Part shown: piece after piece, positions 7,782 to 16,127 of the stretch | How the letters are laid out: each line of letters opens with the position of its first letter | How positions within the stretch are numbered: the stretch's first letter is position 1 | DNA from: an uncultured Clostridia bacterium | GTDB lineage: Bacteria > Bacillota > Clostridia > Oscillospirales > Acutalibacteraceae | Assembly: GCA_937901145.1 (NCBI GenBank) | Contig: CALCHE010000228.1 | Coordinates: 1 to 64,000 of the forward strand | DNA length: 64,000 nucleotides | Direction: 5' to 3' | Made by a program: the position numbers and the translations under genes | The notes under the pieces: model-generated | Seen by the model: the letters and a program-made list of their open reading frames with translations, nothing else | The model's database searches: none | Told to the model about the DNA's origin: nothing

Positions 7782-10640
7782 TCATCCGAAAATATCAATT
7801 ATTTCCGTTTTACCTGTGTGGTCATAAACGACAGCCTGTAAGCTTTTCATAGTCCAATCAACCTTAGCACGGAGATAGCATCCTCCGTTTTCACTGTGCT
7901 TTCGTCCGTCGCTGTAAATGTAGCCCTCCTGCGGAACATCAGAGCTTCCGTTGTAGTTCCATTCAGAGATTCCGCCGTAAAGACTTATGTCGGAATTTAA
8001 TTCATTTTTGTAGGCATAAAGTGATTTGGAATTAACATGGTATGTAAAAAGCGGAACGGAGGAGCTGCTGTTGTTAAAGCTATAATCCCTGTTTCCCAAA
8101 TATACTGTACTGCCGTCGGAAGCTACGGTACAGTAAAGATACTCTATGCCGATTTTATTCAGCAGTCTGTAATCAAGCCTGTCAGTGACCTTTTTTTCAT
8201 AAAGGTCGTAAACCATCAGACCAAAGGTGCCGGACATAATAAGCGTACCGTTTTCATAGTAATGTATTTTCGGCATTTCTGCACCTATATTCATACTGTC
8301 AATATCTGAGAGATTGATTTCAGTATTGCCGACGATAATCGTGGGCTCTTCGATTAAAAGTGCAGTAAAGCTTTCATAAACGGACAGATTTTTCGGTGCA
8401 TAGATTACTACAAAATAGCCCCAATAATTTTTTTCGTAATTTGCATTGGGAAAGGAGTAAATCAGAGCGGTCATATTATCTCTGATATACTGAAAATTTG
8501 CTGCAGTGTATCGGTTTGCTCCTGTATTATCGGGAATATAGACTATGTATAAATCCTTTTCGTCCTGTATCTTTTCATATTTGTCACTTATATCGGTAAG
8601 GCTGAGAAGGCCGTCGCTTTTTTCATTAACATTAATGTACTGGGCATAATCTGTAATAAGATTTACTGAGTCTGTTTCCCTGTAAATCAGGCAGTACTGA
8701 CCGTCATAAACCTGCTTGTTTGAATTTCTTATAAGGTGTGAGCTGTTGAGTGCCTTTTCTCTTATGAGTCTTTCGAATTCCGATGCGTCAAGCAAATTTT
8801 CGTTTATGGGTGAGACGGGAACAATATTGTAGGTGAATTCTGTGGTGTTCTGTGCATAAACGGTGTCAATATCACTCGTCTGCATATCACCGTGAGGAGG
8901 AGTCTCTGCCGGTTTTTCTTCGGTTACTCCAATACCTAATGCGTTTTTTGCTTTTTCAAGAACTTCTTTTTCGAGTTGCTCGTCTATTCCCTCCATGCTT
9001 GCTAAATCATCTATATAGGCATTCGCACCTCCTACGTGCTCTTTCATTTCTCTAAAAATCACTCTGCCGTCCTTTATATCGAATGTGAATTCGCATACAC
9101 CCTGAGTATGCCATTCTTTATTTAAGGTGTAATCCTTGTTCCTGAAGGCAGAGCAGTTATAAATTATTATAAGATTCACACTGTCGGGCATAGCATATTC
9201 GATGTCATCGGTATAGGTGAAGCTTTCTTTTTTTACATGATGCGCTTCTGCGCAGAAAACGGAATTCCTTACATTCTGATATCCGAAATAATCGGGCAAA
9301 AGCTCGGATACGAGCTTTTCTGTCTCCTGTCTTATATAAGCGAGATTAAGCGTAGAGGTAAGAATATTCTTCACTTTGTCCGGATAGGCAGAGGTGAACA
9401 GATACCGGCACTGACCTTCTTCACTTTTCCATATATTTTTAAAATCACGGCTTACGCATAGCTCAAAGGTCTGAACTTCACCGGAGAGTGCTTTTATTAT
9501 ATAGGCGGGGTCAGGAAGCTCTTTTGACGGATGTTCTATTTCCACGGTCTTTCTTTTGGTAACGGTTATTCCGTTGATTACTTTACAGACAGATTCAATC
9601 TGTTTTTTATCTGTGAAAATATAGGTATTTTCGGGTGTAGTGAGTTGTATTTCGTCTGTTTTTTCAGACATTGGCTCGTATTGGTAGCCTTCTGTCAGGG
9701 TAACACCCTTAGGCACGGTCAGAAAACATATGGCAGTAACGATACATACTATTACTCCGATAAGAATAATCCAGAAGGTCGGCTTTTTGTAGCTAAGCAC
9801 ATTCCTCACTCTGTCTTTTACACCGACCTCACCGAAGGCGAGCGGGCAGGCGGCTATTCTTTTTCTGTTAATACTGCAGTTCAAAAGAGCGTAGGAATAT
9901 TCTTTGCATTCCTCTTTAGCAAATTGCTTTACAACCTTTTCATCACAGGCAAGCTCTATATCTCTGCAAAGAAGGATATACGCAAGCCATAAAAGGGGAT
10001 TGAACCAATAAACGGACAACAGTAAAAATGCCAAGGGCTTTATAAGATGGTCTTTTCTTTTAAGGTGTGCCTTTTCGTGCGCGATAACGTAGTAAATATC
10101 TTTTTCGCTGACGGTATACGGGAGATAAATTTTAGGTTTGATTATGCCTAAAATAAAGGGTGACGGAACATTTTCACTCTGATAAATATTATCTGAAAGC
10201 AATGTAGCAGTTCCTATCTTTCTTTTAAGATTTACACAAGTCAAAAGTGTATAAAGACACATAATAATTATCCCGACTATCCAGAGATATGATGCAATTA
10301 TTGTTATAACCTGTAAAGGATTAACGCTGTTTTCGGGACTTGAAGCTAAAACTTCTGAAATTACAGGATTTATGATTTCATTGACCGCGCCGAGCCCGGT
10401 GTCTACGGTGGGGGACATTTCATAAAGTGTGGAGGGAGCTATGAACTGCTTTGATGGAAGAAGACTGAATACACTTTCCGGTGAGAAGGGAAGCACTAAC
10501 CTTATTCCTACTATTGACCACAGAACACAGTGTACCCATTTCGGTGTTTTTTTTAGCAGAAAACGCAGTAAGATTACCGCTAAAACGAGCCAGGCGGCGT
10601 TGATGCTGAGATTAAAAAAGGTCAGAAAGATATTATCCAT
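7782..10640 (-). CDS. BlaR1/MecR1-like M56 membrane metallopeptidase with large novel sensor region
   Basis: 952 residues, far longer than the ~600 of classical BlaR1. The N-terminal ~310 residues match the M56 family: several membrane segments, the zinc motif HEKAH (H188, E189, H192), then WFNPLLW and RDIELACDEKV. After a last membrane segment at about 290-310 the remaining ~640 residues are probably extracytoplasmic. They lack a recognisable penicillin-binding SxxK sensor and look like two or three beta-rich domains, with a Pro-rich linker near residue 610. Family knowledge: signal binding activates the peptidase, which inactivates the BlaI-type repressor encoded 12 bases upstream. The ligand is unknown and no beta-lactamase gene is nearby. 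Confidence 0.88.
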   Translation of the reverse strand: MDNIFLTFFNLSINAAWLVLAVILLRFLLKKTPKWVHCVLWSIVGIRLVLPFSPESVFSLLPSKQFIAPSTLYEMSPTVDTGLGAVNEIINPVISEVLASSPENSVNPLQVITIIASYLWIVGIIIMCLYTLLTCVNLKRKIGTATLLSDNIYQSENVPSPFILGIIKPKIYLPYTVSEKDIYYVIAHEKAHLKRKDHLIKPLAFLLLSVYWFNPLLWLAYILLCRDIELACDEKVVKQFAKEECKEYSYALLNCSINRKRIAACPLAFGEVGVKDRVRNVLSYKKPTFWIILIGVIVCIVTAICFLTVPKGVTLTEGYQYEPMSEKTDEIQLTTPENTYIFTDKKQIESVCKVINGITVTKRKTVEIEHPSKELPDPAYIIKALSGEVQTFELCVSRDFKNIWKSEEGQCRYLFTSAYPDKVKNILTSTLNLAYIRQETEKLVSELLPDYFGYQNVRNSVFCAEAHHVKKESFTYTDDIEYAMPDSVNLIIIYNCSAFRNKDYTLNKEWHTQGVCEFTFDIKDGRVIFREMKEHVGGANAYIDDLASMEGIDEQLEKEVLEKAKNALGIGVTEEKPAETPPHGDMQTSDIDTVYAQNTTEFTYNIVPVSPINENLLDASEFERLIREKALNSSHLIRNSNKQVYDGQYCLIYRETDSVNLITDYAQYINVNEKSDGLLSLTDISDKYEKIQDEKDLYIVYIPDNTGANRYTAANFQYIRDNMTALIYSFPNANYEKNYWGYFVVIYAPKNLSVYESFTALLIEEPTIIVGNTEINLSDIDSMNIGAEMPKIHYYENGTLIMSGTFGLMVYDLYEKKVTDRLDYRLLNKIGIEYLYCTVASDGSTVYLGNRDYSFNNSSSSVPLFTYHVNSKSLYAYKNELNSDISLYGGISEWNYNGSSDVPQEGYIYSDGRKHSENGGCYLRAKVDWTMKSLQAVVYDHTGKTEIIDIFG

Positions 10641-10652
10641 AAAAGCACCTCC

Positions 10653-11003
10653 TTATTTTTCTATTATGTTTATTATTTGTTCGATTTCCTTATCTGTAAG
10701 CTTTTTCTTTTTAGAAAAGGCGGCAATGAATGCAGGCAGTGAGCCCTCAAAACGGCTTTCAAGCATTTCATCCACCTCGGCCTTCTGTGCCTGTTCTTTA
10801 GAAATAATAGCAGTTACTGTTGCGTTTTCGTTTTTTACCACTCCTCGGTCTGAAAGACGCTTTATAACTGTGTATGTTGTGGTTTTCGACCATCCTAATT
10901 TTTCCTTACACAGCTCGGAGAGTTCTCTGCTGGAGATAGGCTCGTTTTCCCATAAAATGAGACAGAAGCGGTATTCACTTTCAAAAATTTTAGGTACGTT
11001 CAT
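10653..11003 (-). CDS. BlaI/MecI-family transcriptional repressor
   Basis: 116 residues from the ATG at 11003, which is preceded by AGGAG at proper spacing; a GTG at 11012 would overlap that ribosome site. The N-terminal ~75 residues are a winged helix (SSRELSELCKEKLGWSKTTTYTVIKRLSDRG), typical of penicillinase repressors, followed by a helical dimerisation tail. Proteins of this family bind palindromic operators and are cleaved or displaced when the BlaR1 partner senses its signal. Two identical operator-like palindromes lie just upstream, so autoregulation of the repressor-sensor operon is likely. Confidence 0.9.
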   Translation of the reverse strand: MNVPKIFESEYRFCLILWENEPISSRELSELCKEKLGWSKTTTYTVIKRLSDRGVVKNENATVTAIISKEQAQKAEVDEMLESRFEGSLPAFIAAFSKKKKLTDKEIEQIINIIEK

Positions 11004-11016
11004 ATTTATCACTCCT

Positions 11017-11058
11017 ATTCTAATCTGTTAGAATAATTATATTCTAACGTATTAGAAT
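11017..11058. promoter_or_regulatory. Tandem palindromic operators for the BlaI-like repressor
   Basis: Two copies of ATTCTAA-N4-TTAGAAT lie at 11017-11034 and 11041-11058, each with perfect 7-base arms and centres 24 bases apart. The first overlaps the leader of the repressor gene. The arms differ from the TACA-N-TGTA core described for BlaI/MecI, so this may be a distinct operator specificity. That the repressor binds here is inferred from position and symmetry. Confidence 0.75.
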
Positions 11059-11082
11059 AATTTTGTCAAGAGTTAAAAAGAA

Positions 11083-11109
11083 AAAGCAACCGAAGAATTC
11101 AGTTGCTTT
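11083..11109 (-). terminator. Terminator of the nitroreductase gene
   Basis: AAAGCAAC (11083-11090) pairs with GTTGCTTT (11102-11109); on the reverse strand a T-rich run follows. Confidence 0.75.
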
Positions 11110-11116
11110 CGTAATG

Positions 11117-11887
11117 TTATTCAAATCTTATTTCTGCTTTGTTTCTCGGAGGGATTCTTTCGTATTTTACATCGGGATAACCGAGAACCAGACAGGTTAC
11201 TGCAGAATGTCCGTCGGGAAGGTTAATCATCTTTTTTATCTTTGGATTAAGCTTCGAAGCAGCAACGAAAAATCCGCTGTAAAGCACGCCTATACCCATA
11301 GTAGCTGCCAAAAGCTCCATATATGATGAGGCAAGGCAAGCACTTGTGTTACCCTTACTGCTCACGATGATAACTGCATTTGAGCCTTTGAAAAAGAATT
11401 TGTCATCTATAGTTACATTACCTATATATTTTTTGATAGGGGAGGCGATTTTCATAGCGCCGCGGAAAAATTTTACGCATTCCTTTTCTACTTCGGGAAT
11501 TGATTTGCGAAGAACGGTGAAAGCAAAATCCTGTGCGTTTGTGCCTGTGGGACAGTATCTTCCTGCCTCGATAATCTTTTCGATATCTTCCATGGGGATT
11601 TCTTTGTCTTTGAATTTGCGAACAGTTCTTCTGCTTTTCATAGCTGAAAGTAAATCATCGCTGTCTATCTCAGTAACATCGAAGGCTTTTTCTTCCTCGA
11701 AATCCTTGTAGTTTGCCATAGTTACAGCGTTCACGGGACAGATAGCATAGCAGTGACCGCACTGAATGCAGCGTTCATACATATATTCTGCCTTGCCGTC
11801 AATGAGTTTAATTTTCTCTGAAACACAGTCTGCGACACATTTTCCGCAGCCGATGCATTTTTCTTTGTCGATAATAACAGGCTTCAT
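11117..11887 (-). CDS. Ferredoxin-nitroreductase fusion protein
   Basis: 256 residues. The first ~55 form a bacterial ferredoxin domain with two 4Fe-4S motifs (C11, C14, C17, C21 and C40, C43, C46, C50). The rest is a nitroreductase-family FMN domain beginning near SRRTVRKF (about residue 86), with the RYCPTGTNAQ stretch at the expected FMN-binding place. Such fusions are common in anaerobic Clostridia and are thought to reduce nitro or quinone-like substrates with electrons from ferredoxin. The physiological substrate cannot be told. Transcribed alone. Confidence 0.9.
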   Translation of the reverse strand: MKPVIIDKEKCIGCGKCVADCVSEKIKLIDGKAEYMYERCIQCGHCYAICPVNAVTMANYKDFEEEKAFDVTEIDSDDLLSAMKSRRTVRKFKDKEIPMEDIEKIIEAGRYCPTGTNAQDFAFTVLRKSIPEVEKECVKFFRGAMKIASPIKKYIGNVTIDDKFFFKGSNAVIIVSSKGNTSACLASSYMELLAATMGIGVLYSGFFVAASKLNPKIKKMINLPDGHSAVTCLVLGYPDVKYERIPPRNKAEIRFE

Positions 11888-11966
11888 AAAATTCTCCTTG
11901 TGTTTTATTATAGGAGAATTATATCAGTCTTATTTTTTATTGTCAATTTAATTTTTATTAAAACAT

Positions 11967-11993
11967 AAGGGTGCAGTTCAGCTCTGCACCCTT
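11967..11993 (-). terminator. Terminator of the sigma/beta-propeller operon
   Basis: AAGGGTGCAG (11967-11976) pairs with CTGCACCCTT (11984-11993), downstream of the minus-strand gene at 12006-14234. Confidence 0.75.
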
Positions 11994-12005
11994 GTCTGTT
12001 ATAAT

Positions 12006-14234
12006 TTATTTTGTCGGAGGAGTGGTGGTAGCAGTTACTACGTCGATTATACCGCCTGTAGTCGCTACTTCTGATGTATTTTTCATGTCTTCCTCAGAAA
12101 CTATAATGCAGCTTCTTATTCTGTCGCCTGTGTCAAGATTATGCTCGATAATTTCGTTATTACCGATGGTGTAAAGAAGATTTCCGATGTATGTGCCTCG
12201 GAAAAGGTCACTGAAATAATAGTCCCGATAGGTCACATTGTAGTCGCTACTGCTTACATTGTAATGGATGTAGCCAAGACTTTCTTTTATCTTGCCTTCT
12301 TCGATGGTGAGGGTGTGAATACTATTTACGGTGTTTCCGTCACGGTAGTGGCTTACGGGAATACCTATCATATTTCTCTCTTTGTAGAAGAAGAGAGCCT
12401 TCGGGTTCTCATTTACGAGAGAGTAAGCATCCCTGATAACGAAGGTGTCGGTTTCCTTCGGTTCTTTCTTGTCTCTTACATCGAAAACGGAAACCTTTAC
12501 AGTGTCAAACTTAGCATTTTCGTCAGTTCCGTCATAGCCTATACCTACAAGATAGCCGTCAGCTATAGGGTGGATGTAGGTGGAATATCCCGGGATTTTC
12601 AGTTCACCGGTAATTTCGGGCTTTGTCGGGTCAGAAAAGTCAATGATGAAAAGGGGGTCAGTATTATGGAATGTAACCACATAGCCTGTATCTCCCATAA
12701 AGCGCACAGCCTTTACCTGCTCATCCTTTGCGATGTCAGTAAGCTCACCGATGATGTTTAAGCTGTCGTCAAGAATATAAACACAGCTTACGTCCACTGC
12801 TTTTCGGTAGTCGTAGTAGGTAGCAGCTACACGGAGGTTGCCTTGATATTCGTCGAAGGAATACTGATTGAGACAGGTGCCTTTAAATGAGCCTGTGGCC
12901 TTGTGAGTAATCTCTGTGCCGTTAAGAGCGAAGGCGTTAACCACAGTTCTAACCGTTTCGTTATCGTCTCTGTTATAGTAATCAGCAGAATATACATAAA
13001 GATTTTTCGCTGTGGAGAAAATTTCAAATCCGTCACCCAGAACGGAAATGGCATCTACCTTACCTTCGGGTTTACTTGTGTCAAAGGCGGAAACTACGAT
13101 ATATCTCGTGCTGTCTTCATCTATCATATAGCATCTGGAATATGGTATACAGTCGCAGTTTACCTGAGGAATCGCATTCTTTTCTACCTCTTCTGCAGAT
13201 GAGCCTCTTACGGTATAGTTGGTTACGGTATAGAGTATGCCGTCTACCATTCGAGAGGAAATGTAAGTGCCGTCCTGGTCGAAGCGTCTTATTTCCTTAG
13301 GTGCGTGTCTTTCACTGATGTCATAAATTACTGCATAGGTTTTCTCATTGTAGGTACAGACTGCAGTCAGTATGTCTCCGTCGAGATAAATATCCTGAAT
13401 ATACATGTCCGTGGTAAGGTCGCTGTGGTATTTTTCTGTGTTTCCTTTTTCTTTGATTTTTTCTAAAACCTCTGAATCCTTAAGCTCGATTTTCCCGCGG
13501 TAAACACGCTTCATTGATTCTGTGTCCACGATGGTGACAGCATTGGTATCCGAATAGCCTTTACCCGGGTAATTTACGATGTAAAGATATCTGCCGTCGT
13601 TTTTGATTATGTCTCCCTCGTCTACATCGGTAACCTGTACATTGGTCGTGCCGTGAGGAACTGTGCCTGTGGCAGATTCACCTCGGTTTGCCTGTGCCTG
13701 AGGTACTGCTGTGGCAGCCATGGTAGGAGCCATATTCATGCTGTCTTCTGAAAGTGAATCAGTTGCCTCGTCGACGGTTGCTTCGAAAAGAACAATATCA
13801 CTTGCATAGTTTATCACAGTATCGACATACTGATCAATTTTACCCTCGGCATACATTTTTACGAAATGGTTTTTAAGATCCTTTTCGCTTTTGGCCACCT
13901 TAAGGTTTGTTGATGTCGGTGCTTCTTTCTTTTCTTCTGTTTCCGGTTGTTCGTTATTCTGCTGCTCACTCGGAAGTACAGCAGGTGCAGTGGTGGGTGT
14001 ACTCTGATCTTCCACATCTACGAACTCACTTCTGAGACTTAATGAAAATACCGCTACGGTAATGATTGCGAGCATTGCTGCCGCAGAAAGCACCTTAGGT
14101 AAAATCTTTACCTTGACTTTCTTTTCGGGCGTGATACCTTTCTCTTGGAGCATTTTTATCATATTATTCTTCGAAAGGCTTTCGGGAAGCTCGATTTCTT
14201 TTTCGAATTCTTCTTTTAATATATCTTTTTTCAT
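12006..14234 (-). CDS. Membrane-anchored beta-propeller protein, possible anti-sigma partner
   Basis: 742 residues. About 45 charged N-terminal residues are followed by one membrane segment (about 48-68), a Thr/Pro/Glu-rich linker, and a ~600-residue extracytoplasmic region of repeated beta-strand blades, matching the secreted beta-propeller family PF09826. Recurrent elements are VTDVDEGDIIKNDGRYLYIV and later DGYLVGIGYDG. The start codon overlaps the stop of the ECF sigma gene (ATGA), so the pair is coupled. From this arrangement I infer that the short cytoplasmic N-terminus may hold the sigma factor while the propeller senses something outside; it has no zinc-type anti-sigma motif. Confidence 0.8.
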   Translation of the reverse strand: MKKDILKEEFEKEIELPESLSKNNMIKMLQEKGITPEKKVKVKILPKVLSAAAMLAIITVAVFSLSLRSEFVDVEDQSTPTTAPAVLPSEQQNNEQPETEEKKEAPTSTNLKVAKSEKDLKNHFVKMYAEGKIDQYVDTVINYASDIVLFEATVDEATDSLSEDSMNMAPTMAATAVPQAQANRGESATGTVPHGTTNVQVTDVDEGDIIKNDGRYLYIVNYPGKGYSDTNAVTIVDTESMKRVYRGKIELKDSEVLEKIKEKGNTEKYHSDLTTDMYIQDIYLDGDILTAVCTYNEKTYAVIYDISERHAPKEIRRFDQDGTYISSRMVDGILYTVTNYTVRGSSAEEVEKNAIPQVNCDCIPYSRCYMIDEDSTRYIVVSAFDTSKPEGKVDAISVLGDGFEIFSTAKNLYVYSADYYNRDDNETVRTVVNAFALNGTEITHKATGSFKGTCLNQYSFDEYQGNLRVAATYYDYRKAVDVSCVYILDDSLNIIGELTDIAKDEQVKAVRFMGDTGYVVTFHNTDPLFIIDFSDPTKPEITGELKIPGYSTYIHPIADGYLVGIGYDGTDENAKFDTVKVSVFDVRDKKEPKETDTFVIRDAYSLVNENPKALFFYKERNMIGIPVSHYRDGNTVNSIHTLTIEEGKIKESLGYIHYNVSSSDYNVTYRDYYFSDLFRGTYIGNLLYTIGNNEIIEHNLDTGDRIRSCIIVSEEDMKNTSEVATTGGIIDVVTATTTPPTK

Positions 14235-14767
14235 CTTAACACCTCATCTGTATGTAGCATCTGTCTTAATTTTTCCGTACTTCGCATAAGCTTAGAGCGT
14301 ACTGTCGAGTCCTTGAGACTGAGCATCTTTCCTATTTCTTTACTGGTATAGCCGGAAATGTAAGAAAGAAGTATGATGGTCCGTTCTTCCTCTGTGAGCT
14401 TTTCGAGAGAATTTTTCAGACTGATTATTTCGCTCTGATCAGAATCCTCTCTGCATAAATCAATAAGTGAAGAAAGCTCGACCGTATCTCTTGACCTGAT
14501 TTTTTCCGTGAGAGCTTTATTACAGCAGTTGTATAAAATTTTGAAAAGCCAGCTTTTGAAGGCTTCAGGCTTTTTCAGGGTACCTATTTTCTGAAAAGCT
14601 GTAAGCACACACTCACTTACACAGTCCTCGGCCAGGGGAGCAGAGCTTAAGTAATAAAAGGCGAACTTATACATATCCCTGCTGTAGGTCTCATAAAGAA
14701 TTCCGAAGGCTTCAATATTTCCTTCTTTTGCTTTGATAACCAGATTGTTAATAATTTCTGAGCTCAT
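14231..14767 (-). CDS. ECF-type RNA polymerase sigma factor
   Basis: 178 residues from the ATG at 14767 (GGATG upstream; a GTG at 14776 is also in frame). Region 2 (YSRDMYKFAFYYLSSAPLAEDCVSECVLTAF) and region 4 (LTEEERTIILLSYISGYTSKEIGKMLSLKDSTVRSKL, with its helix-turn-helix) are clear and region 3 is missing, as in group 4 (ECF) sigma factors. It is translationally coupled to the membrane beta-propeller gene. Regulon unknown. The small gene at 14903 is divergent. Confidence 0.92.
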   Translation of the reverse strand: MSSEIINNLVIKAKEGNIEAFGILYETYSRDMYKFAFYYLSSAPLAEDCVSECVLTAFQKIGTLKKPEAFKSWLFKILYNCCNKALTEKIRSRDTVELSSLIDLCREDSDQSEIISLKNSLEKLTEEERTIILLSYISGYTSKEIGKMLSLKDSTVRSKLMRSTEKLRQMLHTDEVLR

Positions 14768-14902
14768 ATTTATCACATCCGTTCATACTATTAGATGAAA
14801 AAAGAATATGTTCTGTTGCATTTATTTTACATAATTTTTTTCTGTTTTACAATAGTATCTTTTCATATACTATATATGACTCTGACCGTGAAAGGATTTT
14901 TT

Positions 14903-15064
14903 ATGGCTGATAAAGCGAAAAGAGACAGAATAATGAAAAAAGCACGTTCCGTAATAAAGGTAAGAACCGATGACGGACGCATTAAAAGTGATGTTAACGG
15001 CTCTTACACAGGGGTTCCCTTCGACAAAAACGACAAACCCATACAGGATGCCGACGACCTCTGA
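14903..15064 (+). CDS. Small basic hypothetical protein
   Basis: 53 residues from the ATG at 14903, which follows AAAGGA; the longer open frame from 14795 has a hydrophobic stretch without a ribosome site and is unlikely. The sequence is Lys/Arg/Asp-rich (MADKAKRDRIMKKARS at the start, PFDKNDKPIQDADDL at the end) with no membrane segment. No family recognised. It is divergent from the ECF sigma gene. Confidence 0.6.
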   Translation: MADKAKRDRIMKKARSVIKVRTDDGRIKSDVNGSYTGVPFDKNDKPIQDADDL

Positions 15065-15111
15065 GAGTAAAAGGGGACTTAATATTTTTATGTGTCCTTA
15101 CCGATGAGGCA

Positions 15112-15192
15112 GCGGGTCGAATGAAAGCCCTGCGGGCTTTCCGCGGCTTCCCTACGGAAAGCCGCCCCCCCGTAAACGGGGATTCGACCCGC
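15112..15192. repeat. GC-rich 81-bp cloverleaf (four-way junction) element
   Basis: The outer stem is 11 bp and perfect: GCGGGTCGAAT (15112-15122) with ATTCGACCCGC (15182-15192). Three hairpins fill the inside almost completely: GAAAGCCC-TGC-GGGCTTTC (15123-15141), GCGGCTT...AAGCCGC (15143-15165) and CCCCG-TAAA-CGGGG (15168-15181), leaving about three bases unpaired at the junction. Its high GC content contrasts with the AT-rich flanks. It could be a REP/MITE-like mobile palindrome, a structured RNA, or part of a terminator. It lies in the 255-base gap before the first peptide-cluster gene. Confidence 0.75.
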
Positions 15193-15233
15193 GTCCGTCT
15201 TTTCATCATTTATTATTTAATTTAATAAAAAGG

Positions 15234-15262
15234 TTGACTTTTGGAAAGCAATTCATTATAAT
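15234..15262 (+). promoter_or_regulatory. Promoter of the Cys-rich secreted protein gene
   Basis: TTGACT (15234-15239), 17-base spacer, TATAAT (15257-15262). Confidence 0.85.
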
Positions 15263-15319
15263 ATAGATGTTAAAAAGGTGTTTTATATATATTCACCGGA
15301 AATTCAGGAGGATTTTAAT

Positions 15320-15778
15320 ATGAAAAAAGCTCTTTCAATCTTAATGTCAATTCTTATAATTGCTCTTTCCTTTACATTCATCGCATCTGCTGTTGATGCT
15401 TGTCCCGAATGCGGAAGTAAAGAACATAAAGCTGAAAAGTGTGGTTGCTGCTTATATTGCCCCAACCTCGACACTGCACTTGTTGTTCCCTGTCTCAGAG
15501 ACGGTGCAGGCATAAAAAAGGATCATAACGGCGAGATTGCATTCTGTTGTGGCGATTGTGACGGTTGGTATCCTTGCGACTGTAGCTGTGACTGCTGTGT
15601 AAAGGGTGCTTCCGATTTCGAAAACTCAAACAATAATCAGATATTAAATGAAAATCAGCAGCAGCAGGTTATCAGCGGTTTCCAGGCAGTTATGGCTCGT
15701 CTTCGTGAGTTCTTCGACAAACTCTTTGATACTATCTTCGAATTCTTAAGATTCGACGAAATTATGGGTAACAACTGA
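15320..15778 (+). CDS. Secreted Cys-rich small protein with C-terminal amphipathic helix
   Basis: 152 residues from the ATG at 15320, preceded by AGGAGG. A classic signal peptide occupies residues 1-~24 (MKKALSILMSILIIALS...ASA). The mature part has 15 Cys between residues 27 and 97, in CPEC, CGCC, CC, C-D-C and CDCSCDCC groupings that suggest a metal-binding or disulphide-rich domain. After a Gln/Asn linker comes an amphipathic helix with KLFDTIFEFL, which resembles RLFTIIFEFL in the free peptide at 16395-16499. It has its own promoter and terminator. No family recognised; no lantibiotic or other modification enzymes are nearby. Confidence 0.8.
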   Translation: MKKALSILMSILIIALSFTFIASAVDACPECGSKEHKAEKCGCCLYCPNLDTALVVPCLRDGAGIKKDHNGEIAFCCGDCDGWYPCDCSCDCCVKGASDFENSNNNQILNENQQQQVISGFQAVMARLREFFDKLFDTIFEFLRFDEIMGNN

Positions 15779-15794
15779 TAAACAAATAATACAT

Positions 15795-15820
15795 AAGAGA
15801 CTGTCTTCGGACGGTCTCTT
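15795..15820 (+). terminator. Terminator after the Cys-rich protein gene
   Basis: An 11-bp stem, AAGAGACTGTC (15795-15805) with GACGGTCTCTT (15810-15820), a TTCG tetraloop and a T run. Confidence 0.9.
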
Positions 15821-15867
15821 TTTTTGTTAAAAAGCAGATAAAATATTAATTATTTTTGAATAAACTA

Positions 15868-15896
15868 TTGACTTTTTTATTTCTATCATATATAAT
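15868..15896 (+). promoter_or_regulatory. Promoter of the two-peptide operon
   Basis: TTGACT (15868-15873), 17-base spacer, TATAAT (15891-15896). Confidence 0.87.
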
Positions 15897-15947
15897 TTAA
15901 GCATATTAAGGGAAACCTTGATAAATTTAAAAAGGAGGCACACAATA

Positions 15948-16079
15948 ATGGAAAAATTCACTGAAATTCTCAAGCTCGTTCTTAACTATTTCTGGGAAAT
16001 CTTCAAGTTCTGGGAAATCATCCCCGGCGATCTCGCTGACAAGATTGAAGACGAAGCTGACAAAGCAGCTCAGAACTAA
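15948..16079 (+). CDS. Leaderless amphipathic peptide A (43 aa)
   Basis: ATG at 15948 behind AAAGGAGG; 43 codons. The translation begins MEKFTEILKLVL, continues NYFWEIFKFWEIIPGDL and ends in a charged tail. Residues 4-25 form an aromatic-rich amphipathic helix (two Trp, four Phe in the peptide). I count 10 acidic and 5 Lys residues, net about -5. There is no signal peptide and no Cys. Together with peptide B it forms a two-gene operon under one consensus promoter; the 5' context AGGAGGCACACAATAATGG is almost the same as that of B, suggesting duplication. Size, charge and lack of a leader recall staphylococcal beta-type phenol-soluble modulins, but that is analogy only. Confidence 0.75.
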   Translation: MEKFTEILKLVLNYFWEIFKFWEIIPGDLADKIEDEADKAAQN

Positions 16080-16127
16080 TTTAACTGATTAATTTAATCA
16101 AAAAATACTTATAGGAGGAACACAATA

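Noticed and set aside
7782..11003. Beta-lactam resistance locus
   Set aside because: The repressor and M56 protein resemble BlaI/BlaR1, but there is no beta-lactamase or PBP2a gene and no penicillin-binding sensor domain.
14994..15209. Minus-strand 71-codon reading frame over the cloverleaf repeat
   Set aside because: It is a by-product of the GC-rich palindrome and overlaps the 53-residue gene; no ribosome site and a low-complexity basic translation.
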